A stretch of DNA of 64,000 nucleotides from Bacteroidota bacterium (GTDB taxonomy: Bacteria > Bacteroidota > Bacteroidia > Bacteroidales > VadinHA17), in assembly GCA_029547705.1 (NCBI GenBank), contig JAKPOU010000061.1, positions 62,001-126,000 on the forward strand, in the 5' to 3' direction. Position numbers and translations under genes: made by a program. A model generated the notes under the pieces. The model was given only the letters and a program-made list of their open reading frames with translations, did no database searches and was not told the origin of the DNA. Numbering within the stretch: position 1 is the stretch's first letter; the number at the start of each line of letters is the position of its first letter. Positions 19,011-28,675 of this stretch are shown piece after piece.

Positions 19011-19979
19011 TCAAAAATATTTCGGATTCGCGGCACTGATCCTGGACCCGAATTCATATCTTAAAATAATTTCACTCGATCCCCTGGAAAAGGAATTCAT
19101 TCTTCCTGCAGGATAATCATATGACAGTCCGGCCATGAGCCGCGGGTTTATCTGTATCTGCAGATGACCGACAGCTACCTGCTCTGTGATTCTCCAGGAT
19201 GCTCCCAGCCACACAAGGTCGGAAAAAATAAAATTGCAGTTCACATCAAACTGGTTCAGATGATCGCTTTTATTCATGGAATAGTCAATCAGCAGCGAGG
19301 GCTTGATCATGAAAACCGGAGATAACGATAAAAGGGCTCCTGCAGAAACTACAAAATCGTATTCACTGAATGAATGGGAAGCCTGCACATGCCCGTTTCC
19401 CGTATTCCTGTAAAATAGGAAAGACGGAACCGCAAGCCCGGCAAAGAACTTATCTGTAAAGTAATATACACCGGCACCGGCATTCGGGAAAATATAGGAT
19501 TTATCCGTTTCAGGGAAAGCGGGATCGGGTCTTGTTATCCCCGGTATCCCTCTGTAATCGGTATTTGACAGTTCCGTTCCGGCTTTCAGTCCAAGAGATA
19601 TTTTTCCCGTTTTCAGTCTTATGTGATATGCATATATCCCGTAAATACTCTGTGATTTAGTGACTCCGTACTGCATGAAACCTGCCTTCAGCCCCAGGGC
19701 AACCTTGTCGTTTCTGAGAGGTGAATGAAGACTTACAGACTCGATGCGGGGAGCATCCGGTATGCCCATCCACTGAACCCGGCAGGAAAGGAGAACACTG
19801 AGTGCATCCCGTGATCCTGCATATGCGGGATTGATCATCAGGCCGTTATGGAGATACTGACTGTAAACGGGATAACCGGGCCTGATCCTTTCCGGATCAG
19901 CATCAGCCTGTGCAGCGGATTTTCCCGCTGTACACAGAAGAAACACTGATAATATTGCCGCAAATCTGTACATTGTCAT
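19011..19979 (-). CDS. PorP/SprF family type IX secretion outer membrane protein
   Basis: This 322-residue protein has a signal peptide (ends near KSAAQA) followed by the family motif PVYSQYLHNGLMINPAYAGSR, then repeated amphipathic beta strands ending in IILRYEFGSR. PorP/SprF proteins are outer membrane beta-barrels of T9SS. SprF is needed for export of its partner adhesin SprB, and genes of this family often sit directly after genes for proteins with type B C-terminal domains, as here (41 bases downstream). It is most likely dedicated to the large neighbouring protein; the core PorP role is less likely because no other core T9SS gene is nearby. Confidence 0.93.
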   Translation of the reverse strand: MTMYRFAAILSVFLLCTAGKSAAQADADPERIRPGYPVYSQYLHNGLMINPAYAGSRDALSVLLSCRVQWMGIPDAPRIESVSLHSPLRNDKVALGLKAGFMQYGVTKSQSIYGIYAYHIRLKTGKISLGLKAGTELSNTDYRGIPGITRPDPAFPETDKSYIFPNAGAGVYYFTDKFFAGLAVPSFLFYRNTGNGHVQASHSFSEYDFVVSAGALLSLSPVFMIKPSLLIDYSMNKSDHLNQFDVNCNFIFSDLVWLGASWRITEQVAVGHLQIQINPRLMAGLSYDYPAGRMNSFSRGSSEIILRYEFGSRISAANPKYF

Positions 19980-20021
19980 TCCTTTCGCTGACTGTTACAT
20001 ATTCTTGCCGTTGTTCCGCCT

Positions 20022-23000
20022 TCAGTTCCTCCTGAGTATGATAAAACCGCTCTTCGACACCACATGGCCTGTCTGCTGTGAAATAATCCTTAACATATAG
20101 TAATAGGTACCTTCCGGCAGTTCGGTTCCGGAGCTGTTCCTCCCGTCCCAGTTCCTCCAGCGGCTGCCGTTTCTGTTCGATGTCGAATAAACCTGTGTTC
20201 CGGCTCCATTGATTATTGTAAGTTCTGCAGTCTGATTATCCAGATCAAGTCCGCTGATGATCAGTGAGTCATTAATATTATCGCCGTTGGGCGATATTCC
20301 GCCCGGAATTACCAGTGAAACAATATTTACATTCACCACATCCTCCAGCCTGCATTTCCCGTTAGTGACAGCCCACTTGTAGGTGTTTGAGCCCGGAGCA
20401 ATATTTCTTACGTAGGTATCATGCGAATTCCTGTCATCGAAATTACCTGATCCGGAAACAACGCTCCATTCTCCCGTTTCATGGGGAAGGGGCAATGAGG
20501 CCTTCAGCGGAAACAGATAATCAATGGTCATCAGCGAAGTATCCCTTCCTGCATTTATATCATCTATACGTTTATAAAATGTAAAAGTGACGGAATCCCT
20601 GCCGTAACACAGCCAGTTCCTTTCCTCCCAGTAAAATTTGTAGCTTACGCTTGGCGAAGTGAATGAGGAATCAATATGAACAGTTGTATTGTGGTCAGAC
20701 GGCACAGACTGAATCACCTGGGGAGGGAAATACCATGTTCCCGTACCGGGGCCGGGTACTGCCGCGAGTCTTGCCACCGGGCCGCACACTTCCGTGTCAG
20801 GGCCGGCATCAGCAACAGGGGTCCTGTAAACAGTCACATTTCTCGACCCTGTAAGGGATGTGGCAATGCAGCCATTGTCGTCTTCAACCGATAAGAGTGA
20901 ATAGCTGAAAACTGCAGAGGGAGCTGACGGTAAAGGAGTCCGCTTTACAAGCGGATCAGGATCTGTTATTCCGGCAAGGCTCACTGGAGTTCCGTTCTCG
21001 CCATAAACTACTTTCCAGCCGGGCTTGCCGGTCAGATGCAGCCTGAGGCTGACTGCCGAACCGCTGCACATGGCAGTATCTGTAACGCTGACAATTGAAG
21101 CTGTGGGAAGGGGATTAACGTCAATCATCACAATTGCGGAAGTATCCAGGCAGCAGTCACTGGGCCCGGACCTGATGATTCGCCTGAACCATGTCCTTTC
21201 CGTAAGTGCATCTGAAGGCTGCAGACTCTGGACATTGCCGGGGGAAATATTCTTCCATGACACACCCGAAGTACTGTCCTGCCATACCCAGGTCTGTGAA
21301 TTTCCTGCCCCTCCTGTAAGCGGAGTCCCTGTAATCAGCCCGGGTACCGTATTATAACACACGGCCGGCCTGGCAGGGCTTATCAGATTATCCTTTATTC
21401 CCGGCAGTACATTTATCCTTACGGGATTGCTTTCTGAGGAACACATTCCGGATGTTACCCTTCTCCTGAAGTAGAGTGTGGTTGTAAGGGCTGAAGGCTG
21501 ATAGTCAGGCAATGTTCCGCTGCCATCAGCCTGGGTGTAAACGGAATTATCGTGGGACAAATACCACTGATAGCTGTAGCTTCCCGGTATTCCGGTTCCG
21601 CCCGAGGGTGATCCGGAACTGACAATCATATTAGGAACAGATCCGCTGCAGATTGTTGTATCCGGTCCGCTGCCGGAAATGAGTCCGATAACATTGCCGG
21701 TAACGGGTGCATGCACTTTTACCACGGAAACCCTGCTTGTGTCACTGCATTTTGATGATCTCACTATTCTCCGGTACCATACCGAATCATTCAGGGCAGA
21801 AGGAGAATAGGAGAATCCCGCCGAAGATCTGGTCGTCCAGGTTGCAGAGGCTGAACTGTCCTGCCACAGGTATGTATAGCTTCCCGACCCTCCCATGGGC
21901 ATGCTGCCGGTAAGGGCGGGGGGTGCAGAGCCTGCACATATTGTGGCACCCTCTGAAATAGTATTGTCCCTGATCGCATGATAGCGGGTGAGACGCATGG
22001 GAGATGAGGTATGCCTGCAGACATCATATGGCCCTGAAAGGACAATCCTCCTGAAATATCTGTTTTCAACCGACGCAAACTGAGCAGTGTCAGGATTATA
22101 GGTCTGAAGATTATTAACACCGGATGCAGGCTGCCATGTGTCGCCGGATATGCTTTCCTGCCACTGGAATGTATAGCTTCCTGATCCGCCGGCCGGTGCA
22201 GTGGCTCCAAGCGTATTGAAAAGCATTCCCTCACATATCACCGAATCGGAACGTAAGCTTACATTTCCTGTCAGACGGGGCAGTACCGTAATGGTCACGG
22301 TCGGGCTCTGGCTGACACAACGGCCCGATGTTACAAAGCGCCGGTAGTATGTTGTTGACACAAGAGCCGGGGGGTCAAAGGAATCAAGATCCGCAACCGC
22401 CCCGGAGGCTTCGGGAGCAGTATCCCAGTTACTGTCACTGTTGCTTTGCCTCCACTTGTACTGATAAGTACCGTTTCCGTTCGAAGGTCCTGAATTAAGA
22501 GGTTTGAGAACAAGGGGATTCTGATTGTGACAGATAATGGTATCCTTTCCGACCAGATTACCCGCTATGGCCGGCTGTACTATTATCTTAACCCACTTGC
22601 TTGTGTCAGTCAGGCCTGAGGACTGGTCCCTTACAATCCTTCTCAGCCAGAAAGTACTGCTTTCAGGATCTGAAGGAATATAATTTCTTGAATCAGCACC
22701 GCTGATCACGCTTGCAGAAGAGGAGGGATCATTGCTTCTCTGCCATATATAGCTGTAGGGACCGGAGCCCCCTGCCGGCGACGTGCCGGTGACCTGCTTC
22801 GGAACCACATCCGAACAGATCGAATCAACCAGGTTGCCTGTTACTGATGAATATACCGAATTAAACAGAAAACCGTTCAGAAGGGGATTGAATGTATTAC
22901 GGATCACTCCGGCCTGACCGGCGGTTGCACCTGCCGCGCCTCCTGTGCGGGAGCCCGCCACACCACCCTGTACCGATCGGATAACATTTCCCGGAAGCGT

Positions 23001-24251
23001 AACATCACTTGTTGCAATAAGTCCTCCGCCGCCCCCCCCGCCGTTTCCTGAATTCCCTGAATTATTCCCGCCCCTGCCTCCTTCCGCCCTTATTGTAACG
23101 GCAGAACCCGGTCCTGGTAATGAATAGCTCCGCAAAAAGAGGGCGACAGATCCTCCTGCCCCTCCGCTTCCCGCTCCCGCATTGCCCGAAGCCGTACCGG
23201 GCTGGGATCCGTTGGCAAGTATGGCATGACCATTGCCGCTGAGGGTATCACACATCAGTATCACCATTCCCCCGCCGTTTCCCCCGGGAACCGGGCTGCC
23301 TCCGGAAATATATGTGGACGACCCCCCGCCGCCGCCCAGGAACAGTCCGTTGTCTAACGGAGTCAACAGCACGCTTTTTCCGCCATTGCCCCCGGACCGG
23401 TTCGGAATACAAAACAACGCTTCGAGGCCTCCCTGTCCTCCTGCTCCGTAATTGGCCCCGCCGCCGCCGCCCGAAAATCTTCCGTTTCCGCCACCGCCAC
23501 CGTTGAAATTGGCTCCCCTCCCCTTTGCAAATGCCGGAAAAACAGGAAGAAACGGCGGTCCGCCGCCGGGGTTTGCCCTTACCGCCAATCCTTCACCCTT
23601 ATAACCGGAACTGTCAGTGAAAGCAGAATAAGCAAATCTGTCCAGTTTCTGGGGATTGTCTTTGCCACATATACCAAGACCTGCCGTAATGGCTCCCCCT
23701 CTGAATCCCGTTCCGCTGACATCAATATCCGCGTTGAGTGAAAGAGTTTTTGATATTATTGCCGCAAGTACTCCCCCCGTACCGGAAATACTGTCCCACG
23801 GCTCACAGGTAAGCACTGCATCAACAAGCACGGAACCGTAGGAAGGAACCCTGATTATCTGAAGCCCGCAGGAAACATCAAACCCTGTGTTGATCACATT
23901 GTTTCTGAAAACTATTGTATTTGTTGCATTGTCAACCGACTGTATGGTCAGAAATTCATGCATGCCGGGCCGGCCTTCAGCAAAATATGCATCCCCATAG
24001 CTGGAAGACTCTGAAGTATATATTCTTGCTCCCTTCATCTGAACAAGAAGAACAGTGTCGCCGCGGCTGAACTGACCGAACTGCAAATCATCTTCAACAG
24101 TTACAAAATCAGTTCCCAATGAACTGACACGGGCATACTTGTTTATGATACCGTTTATTTTCCGCTGGGAAAACAGCGATATGCCGGAACATAAAATAAA
24201 TACACAGGTTAATATTAGATATTTACCAATACCTTGCAACTTTCGAGTCAT
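20022..24251 (-). CDS. Giant T9SS type B (gliding-motility C-terminal domain) surface protein with Ig-like repeats
   Basis: This 1409-residue secreted protein has a signal peptide (cut near GISLFSQ, about residue 29), an N-terminal region of about 190 residues, a Gly-rich part (about 220-450, with runs such as NGGGGGNGRFSGGGGG), six immunoglobulin-like repeats (about 460-1060), further beta modules, and a C-terminal CHU_C/type B sorting domain (about 1320-1409, VIPGGISPNGDNINDSL to SGFIILRRN). Each Ig-like repeat has the pattern GN...C...GGSGSYTYLWQDS...WYRRIVRSGPC. Proteins with this domain are exported by T9SS and stay on the surface, often as adhesins. The ATG at 24251 is preferred over the TTG at 24254. 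The PorP/SprF gene follows. Confidence 0.93.
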   Translation of the reverse strand: MTRKLQGIGKYLILTCVFILCSGISLFSQRKINGIINKYARVSSLGTDFVTVEDDLQFGQFSRGDTVLLVQMKGARIYTSESSSYGDAYFAEGRPGMHEFLTIQSVDNATNTIVFRNNVINTGFDVSCGLQIIRVPSYGSVLVDAVLTCEPWDSISGTGGVLAAIISKTLSLNADIDVSGTGFRGGAITAGLGICGKDNPQKLDRFAYSAFTDSSGYKGEGLAVRANPGGGPPFLPVFPAFAKGRGANFNGGGGGNGRFSGGGGGANYGAGGQGGLEALFCIPNRSGGNGGKSVLLTPLDNGLFLGGGGGSSTYISGGSPVPGGNGGGMVILMCDTLSGNGHAILANGSQPGTASGNAGAGSGGAGGSVALFLRSYSLPGPGSAVTIRAEGGRGGNNSGNSGNGGGGGGGLIATSDVTLPGNVIRSVQGGVAGSRTGGAAGATAGQAGVIRNTFNPLLNGFLFNSVYSSVTGNLVDSICSDVVPKQVTGTSPAGGSGPYSYIWQRSNDPSSSASVISGADSRNYIPSDPESSTFWLRRIVRDQSSGLTDTSKWVKIIVQPAIAGNLVGKDTIICHNQNPLVLKPLNSGPSNGNGTYQYKWRQSNSDSNWDTAPEASGAVADLDSFDPPALVSTTYYRRFVTSGRCVSQSPTVTITVLPRLTGNVSLRSDSVICEGMLFNTLGATAPAGGSGSYTFQWQESISGDTWQPASGVNNLQTYNPDTAQFASVENRYFRRIVLSGPYDVCRHTSSPMRLTRYHAIRDNTISEGATICAGSAPPALTGSMPMGGSGSYTYLWQDSSASATWTTRSSAGFSYSPSALNDSVWYRRIVRSSKCSDTSRVSVVKVHAPVTGNVIGLISGSGPDTTICSGSVPNMIVSSGSPSGGTGIPGSYSYQWYLSHDNSVYTQADGSGTLPDYQPSALTTTLYFRRRVTSGMCSSESNPVRINVLPGIKDNLISPARPAVCYNTVPGLITGTPLTGGAGNSQTWVWQDSTSGVSWKNISPGNVQSLQPSDALTERTWFRRIIRSGPSDCCLDTSAIVMIDVNPLPTASIVSVTDTAMCSGSAVSLRLHLTGKPGWKVVYGENGTPVSLAGITDPDPLVKRTPLPSAPSAVFSYSLLSVEDDNGCIATSLTGSRNVTVYRTPVADAGPDTEVCGPVARLAAVPGPGTGTWYFPPQVIQSVPSDHNTTVHIDSSFTSPSVSYKFYWEERNWLCYGRDSVTFTFYKRIDDINAGRDTSLMTIDYLFPLKASLPLPHETGEWSVVSGSGNFDDRNSHDTYVRNIAPGSNTYKWAVTNGKCRLEDVVNVNIVSLVIPGGISPNGDNINDSLIISGLDLDNQTAELTIINGAGTQVYSTSNRNGSRWRNWDGRNSSGTELPEGTYYYMLRIISQQTGHVVSKSGFIILRRN
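22902..23594 (-). repeat. Low-complexity Gly-rich coding region
   Basis: These bases encode about residues 220-450 of the surface protein, with repeated GGGGG and GGNGG clusters and a local GC-rich composition on the plus strand (runs of CCGCC). This could arise from slippage-prone GGN codons and would be prone to length variation. Confidence 0.7.
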
Positions 24252-24296
24252 CAATACCTTTTATCAAGCGCTAAGATAATCAAATAATTCAATTAA

Positions 24297-27200
24297 TCAA
24301 CGCGGGTTTTTAAAAGGTTTTTCCGGTTTTTCAACAGTTTTTAGCAGGGGAAATTCCACAAAAAAGGTTGCCCCCTCCCCCGGTTCCGACTCAAACCATA
24401 CCCTTCCGCCGGCTCCCTCCGCATATCTTTTTACAATGGAGAGTCCCAGGCCTGTACCGGATGACTTGGTGGTAAAATTGGGTGTGAACATTTTTTTCCT
24501 GACGGCCTCAGGTATTCCGCATCCGTTATCCGAAACCGATACGGTTACCTTCTGTTCGTCAAGCTCCATCCCTACCTCTATCAGGCCTTCCCTGTCGGGA
24601 GGTATGGCCTGGATACTGTTCTTGAAAAGATTGGAGAAGATCCCGTTCAGCTGCTCCCGGTCAGCATGGATTATCACCCTGTTCTCTGCCGGCCAGTTTA
24701 CCTTGAAGGATACATTGCCGGCATTTCTGAAAAGTTCAAGAGTGGTGCCGATCTGATCAAGAAGATCCACTTCAACGGGATTGGCCCCGGGCATCTTTGC
24801 GAATGAAGAAAACGCAGTGGCTATATTTGAAAGATTGTTGATGTATTCTATCTGGTTCCTGGCAAAAATTTCCAGTTTTTCCCCGAAATCATGAATCCTG
24901 TCATTCCACGATTTTTGCAACTGCTGAACATTAAGTTTCATGGGTGTAAGGGGATTCTTGATTTCATGGGCGATCTGCTTCGCCATTTCCCTCCATGCAT
25001 ATTCCCTTTCCGAATTGGCAAGCTTATGGGCACTCTCCTCCAGTTCGTCAACCATAATGTTGTACTGCCTGACCAGGTCGCCTATCTCATCCCTTCCCCT
25101 GTAGGTAAGATGCTCACTCTTTCTGCCCAGCCTCACGGAAGCAAGTCCCTCACCGAGCATTGAAAGGGGGGAGGTGAGCCTGCCGCTGATAAAAACAACA
25201 AAGACCATGGTGATGACTATGATAAGAAGCGTGAAATTGATTATGGCCACTATCATGTCGGAAATCTCCCGGGCAAGCAGGCTCTGCATCCTGAAATAGG
25301 GCAGATTCAGATAGGCCAGGATATGCTTTTCAACGTTGTAGAAAGGCACATAGGCCGATATGTATTTCATGTTCCCCACACTTTCCGTCTGGATATATTC
25401 ACTCTTGGTCAGATCCGAAACATTCATAAAGGCCTTCATGTTCATCCTGTGGCTGGTCAGATCCCTGAAAAAGAGCTCGGGACGGGATGTGGCCATGAGA
25501 TATCCGTTGAGGTCATAAAGGTTTACATCTGTATTGAAGATATTGGACAGGTTGATGAGAAGCTCATTCAGCGAGGCATTATTGCTGTTGCGCCAGTTTG
25601 GAGTCAGATGCCTCTCCATTGATATTTCGGCTTCAAGTTCTGTATAGATGGAATTAAGTTTTTCCTTTATGTTGTTGTAGTGATTTGAATGAAACTCCTT
25701 TATGGTGAAGGAGGCTACTGCAATACCGACCAGGATGAAGGAAAATAACAATATACCGGTGAAGGATATCTGAAGCTTCTGTCTGAAATTAAGACTCCTG
25801 ATTCCGGTCCGCGAAGGAGATGCGAAAAAAAGCAGTATGGAATTGACAACTATGAAGGTGAAGGCAAAAAGATAGGCAAAGGATATGATTATTTTCCCTG
25901 CATTCAGAAGGGGCCTGCTTATCATCACCGTTGCATTCCCGTTGCGGTAAAGGATGTGTCTGAAACCCTCATTGTCAAATATGCGGTAATCTTCAGCCTC
26001 GTCAACATATTCCTCATCAGCCTTGTTGTATGGGAAATCCCCATGGCTGAGAATAATTTCCCCGTTCAGATACTTGGCAAAGGAATAATTCTTCAGACCC
26101 GAATATCCGTGGAACCTTTTATCCAGCAGCAGTTCCGAATAACCCGGCTGAAACACATTGATGTCGCCATACAGCTCAATAAACAGCCCGTTGGTAATCC
26201 GGGACCCGGTTTCGAAAAAGAGTCTTCCGATATAATACGGCCGGGCTCCCTGGTTGTCAATGAAATAGAACTGGGTGCCCGTAAGGGGATGTCCGTATTT
26301 GTCAATCCTTTCCTCAAAGAAAGCATAACAATCCTCAAAGTCATGATTTCCCGGACCTATCCGTATCAGCTGTCCCTGCCTGCACAGGTATATGCTGACA
26401 TTGAAATTGCCCCAGTATCCGTTGAAGTAGTTGTTGTTCAGATAGGCGGATATTATATTGAAATCTCTTCTTTCAAAGAATTCAACATCCATCATATCAG
26501 CCAGGACCGCATCTTTCTGCAGCAGCGGCCACAGATCCAGGAGGAGGTGTTCGGCTTCCGGATCATTTTCAGTTGAAAGGGACAGGGCATGGACCTTGAG
26601 GATTTCATTGGTCTTTTCTTCTGAAAATGTGCTGATGACCAGAAGCGAATAAATGCCGGCTGCCAGGGAGAGAAACAGGGGAATGCTGAGCCTTCCCGGC
26701 TGTCTGAACTGATGTACCCATACTGCAGCTATAATGCCGGCCCACAGGAAAAGGAGCGCCGCCATGGATATCCTGTCGCTGTATGTGGCAAGGATTAAAA
26801 GCCCGGCTGACACAGCAAGGACCGGAATTGTCCTGAAGCCTCCGGGTCTGCCTCCGGTCTGAAATGCCTTGCAGATAAAAGAAACCGGCAAAACCAGCAG
26901 GAGCAGGACCGAAATAAAGCCCACGGCACTGTATGCGCTTAAATCCAGAACCTTATAGGTTTCAAAATTAATATTTGAATTCAGTATCAGCCTGCGGAAA
27001 ACCATATGGAACATGGCTATCAGCAATGTTCCCGAAACAAGAAGCAGATCCGGCAGCAAGCGGCTGCCAGGCTTCCTTTCCCCATATATTTTGCTGAAAT
27101 CCGCATAGTTGTAAAAAACATAGCCGGCCAGGGCCGACAGTATGCTGAAAATCATGAAATGGCCCAGGGAGGGAATGAAGGCGTTAAGTGAGAATATATA

Positions 27201-28019
27201 GGGAGAAAACAATGTTGTTCTGAAAATCACTGAAGGCTGTCTGGCAAAAAGAACTGTGAAGTACAGGACTGAAAAAAACAGCAGTGAAACTATTATGCCG
27301 CTACTGCTTTTTCCTGAAGCAGCCAGTGATTTCACCGCTCCGAGCACAAAGGCAAGAATGAGCAGAAAGAACACACACCACAGAACCAGGGGTATCAGAA
27401 TATGAGAGGTGGTTACGCCTGCCGCCGGCAATACAAGCGAAAACAGAAACTCACCCTTTCTGTTGAACACATCATTGCCGTTTTCAGACTTTTCCACACT
27501 GAAGCCCACATCCGGGGGGAGCCCGAAATCCCTGGCAAAGCCGCTTTTTACAATATCATTTTCAAAACTGTAATCGGTCCTCACCCTCAGCAGCCCGATA
27601 ATCCTTTCATTCCCCTCAGCAATATGAGAAGGCAGAAACCAGCCGTTCTGCATAAAGATCAGGGGCCGGGAGAATAATGATTCATCCTGGAGAAGCACCG
27701 GAACATCAAAACTGTTGTCAGACCAGTAAACCAGTCTCCTGTCAATATACTGGAGTATCGTTATTTCATTCTGGGATGCAAGGCTGAATATCCTGTTTTC
27801 GGAAACGGAACCGTGAGGCTCGCCTTTTATCATAATAGTCCTGAGATCATTAAGGCAGTCCTCCATTATCTTCTCCTTCTCATGAAGGACCCTGTTGAAT
27901 CTTCTGGTTATTATGCTATTCTCAGGCGCTCCCTGACAGATCATCTGGGCAATGGCGGCAGCCAGCCCGAAAATCATGCTCAGAATGATCAGGATGTAGC
28001 TCCTCTTCCTTTTTCCCAT
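24297..28019 (-). CDS. Very large NtrY-like sensor histidine kinase
   Basis: This 1240-residue inner-membrane kinase has an N-terminal helix (about 8-28), a periplasmic segment, a cluster of roughly eight membrane helices (about 215-470), a long extracytoplasmic region (about 475-705), further helices near 710, 765 and 915, a HAMP domain (about 930-985) and a histidine kinase core. The phospho-acceptor is His1018 in KQIAHEIKNPLTPMKL, with N box NLFKNSIQA (about 1133), DNGCGIPE and GTGLGLSIVKRY. The HEIKNPLTP sequence and HAMP arrangement match the NtrY family. No response regulator gene is in the window. It starts 12 bases after rlmH and is probably cotranscribed with it. NtrY kinases answer to nitrogen or envelope signals; the signal here is unknown. 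Confidence 0.92.
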   Translation of the reverse strand: MGKRKRSYILIILSMIFGLAAAIAQMICQGAPENSIITRRFNRVLHEKEKIMEDCLNDLRTIMIKGEPHGSVSENRIFSLASQNEITILQYIDRRLVYWSDNSFDVPVLLQDESLFSRPLIFMQNGWFLPSHIAEGNERIIGLLRVRTDYSFENDIVKSGFARDFGLPPDVGFSVEKSENGNDVFNRKGEFLFSLVLPAAGVTTSHILIPLVLWCVFFLLILAFVLGAVKSLAASGKSSSGIIVSLLFFSVLYFTVLFARQPSVIFRTTLFSPYIFSLNAFIPSLGHFMIFSILSALAGYVFYNYADFSKIYGERKPGSRLLPDLLLVSGTLLIAMFHMVFRRLILNSNINFETYKVLDLSAYSAVGFISVLLLLVLPVSFICKAFQTGGRPGGFRTIPVLAVSAGLLILATYSDRISMAALLFLWAGIIAAVWVHQFRQPGRLSIPLFLSLAAGIYSLLVISTFSEEKTNEILKVHALSLSTENDPEAEHLLLDLWPLLQKDAVLADMMDVEFFERRDFNIISAYLNNNYFNGYWGNFNVSIYLCRQGQLIRIGPGNHDFEDCYAFFEERIDKYGHPLTGTQFYFIDNQGARPYYIGRLFFETGSRITNGLFIELYGDINVFQPGYSELLLDKRFHGYSGLKNYSFAKYLNGEIILSHGDFPYNKADEEYVDEAEDYRIFDNEGFRHILYRNGNATVMISRPLLNAGKIIISFAYLFAFTFIVVNSILLFFASPSRTGIRSLNFRQKLQISFTGILLFSFILVGIAVASFTIKEFHSNHYNNIKEKLNSIYTELEAEISMERHLTPNWRNSNNASLNELLINLSNIFNTDVNLYDLNGYLMATSRPELFFRDLTSHRMNMKAFMNVSDLTKSEYIQTESVGNMKYISAYVPFYNVEKHILAYLNLPYFRMQSLLAREISDMIVAIINFTLLIIVITMVFVVFISGRLTSPLSMLGEGLASVRLGRKSEHLTYRGRDEIGDLVRQYNIMVDELEESAHKLANSEREYAWREMAKQIAHEIKNPLTPMKLNVQQLQKSWNDRIHDFGEKLEIFARNQIEYINNLSNIATAFSSFAKMPGANPVEVDLLDQIGTTLELFRNAGNVSFKVNWPAENRVIIHADREQLNGIFSNLFKNSIQAIPPDREGLIEVGMELDEQKVTVSVSDNGCGIPEAVRKKMFTPNFTTKSSGTGLGLSIVKRYAEGAGGRVWFESEPGEGATFFVEFPLLKTVEKPEKPFKNPR

Positions 28020-28031
28020 AATAAATTACTG

Positions 28032-28505
28032 TTACTCATGATGGTATGGAGATCCCTTGATGATTGACAAAGCCCTGTAGAGCTGTTCAAGGAATATCAG
28101 CCTCACGAGCTGATGCGGAAATGTCATTTTTGACAATGAGATCTTCATATCAGCCCTTGCATATACCTGTTCCGAAAAGCCCCATGCCCCGCCGGAAACA
28201 AACAATAATCTCCTCTCTGCCTGCATCAGTCTGTTTTCAAGCCAGGAAGCAAATTCAACGGTCCGGAATTCCCTGCCACGCTCATCCAGGAGAACCACAT
28301 AATCCGTACCATATATCTTTCCGAGTATTTTTCCGCCCTCCTTTTTCCGGATTTCCTCCTTTGTCAGATTAGCGGTATTTCTTATATCCGGTACGGTAAT
28401 TATTTCAAGTCCGGGATTCTTTTCAAGCCTCAGGAAATAGTTTTCAACTCCCTCGGCAATATGCTTTTCACTGGTTTTTCCAGTCTGTAGGAAGACAATT
28501 TTCAT
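28032..28505 (-). CDS. rlmH: 23S rRNA (pseudouridine-1915-N3)-methyltransferase RlmH
   Basis: This 157-residue SPOUT-class enzyme methylates pseudouridine 1915 of 23S rRNA in the assembled 70S ribosome, using S-adenosylmethionine. It begins MKIVFLQTGKT and ends with the trefoil-knot region FVSGGAWGFSEQV through the C-terminal YRALSIIKGSPYHHE, typical for the family and of normal length. The ATG at 28505 is chosen because it fits the family start and lies about 45 bases after a clear promoter. The upstream in-frame extension to 28580 would overlap that promoter. It is followed by the NtrY-like kinase gene. Confidence 0.96.
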   Translation of the reverse strand: MKIVFLQTGKTSEKHIAEGVENYFLRLEKNPGLEIITVPDIRNTANLTKEEIRKKEGGKILGKIYGTDYVVLLDERGREFRTVEFASWLENRLMQAERRLLFVSGGAWGFSEQVYARADMKISLSKMTFPHQLVRLIFLEQLYRALSIIKGSPYHHE

Positions 28506-28549
28506 AAACGGCCCGACTTTTGTATGATGATATATGCGATGCCAAGCTG

Positions 28550-28580
28550 CAAACTTATAATTAAAAACGGCCTGATGCAA
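28550..28580 (-). promoter_or_regulatory. Canonical Bacteroidota promoter of rlmH
   Basis: On the minus strand TTG (28580-28578) is followed after exactly 20 bases by TAAGTTTG (28557-28550), matching the Bacteroidota -33/-7 pattern (TTTG, 19-21 bases, TAnnTTTG). It places the transcript start roughly 38 bases before the rlmH ATG. Confidence 0.75.
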
Positions 28581-28629
28581 TTATAATTATATTGATAAGG
28601 CAGAACCGTTTATATTTCTGGAAAATAGT

Positions 28630-28637
28630 TAAATTTG
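28630..28637 (+). promoter_or_regulatory. -7 promoter element of DUF4783-nadC
   Basis: TAAATTTG matches TAnnTTTG, 38 bases before the ATG at 28676. A partial -33 (GTTT, 28608-28611) lies 18 bases upstream. Confidence 0.5.
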
Positions 28638-28675
28638 TGGTCAAATGAATATGAAAGTCAGCAAAACGTAACCAA

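Noticed and set aside
22945..23506. Proline-rich open frames opposite the Gly-rich coding region
   Set aside because: Poly-Pro frames are the expected complement of GGN-rich codons and do not indicate genes.
28645..28671. Eight-codon leader peptide upstream of DUF4783
   Set aside because: It has no ribosome-binding signal or conserved feature and could arise by chance; mentioned only in the gene entry.
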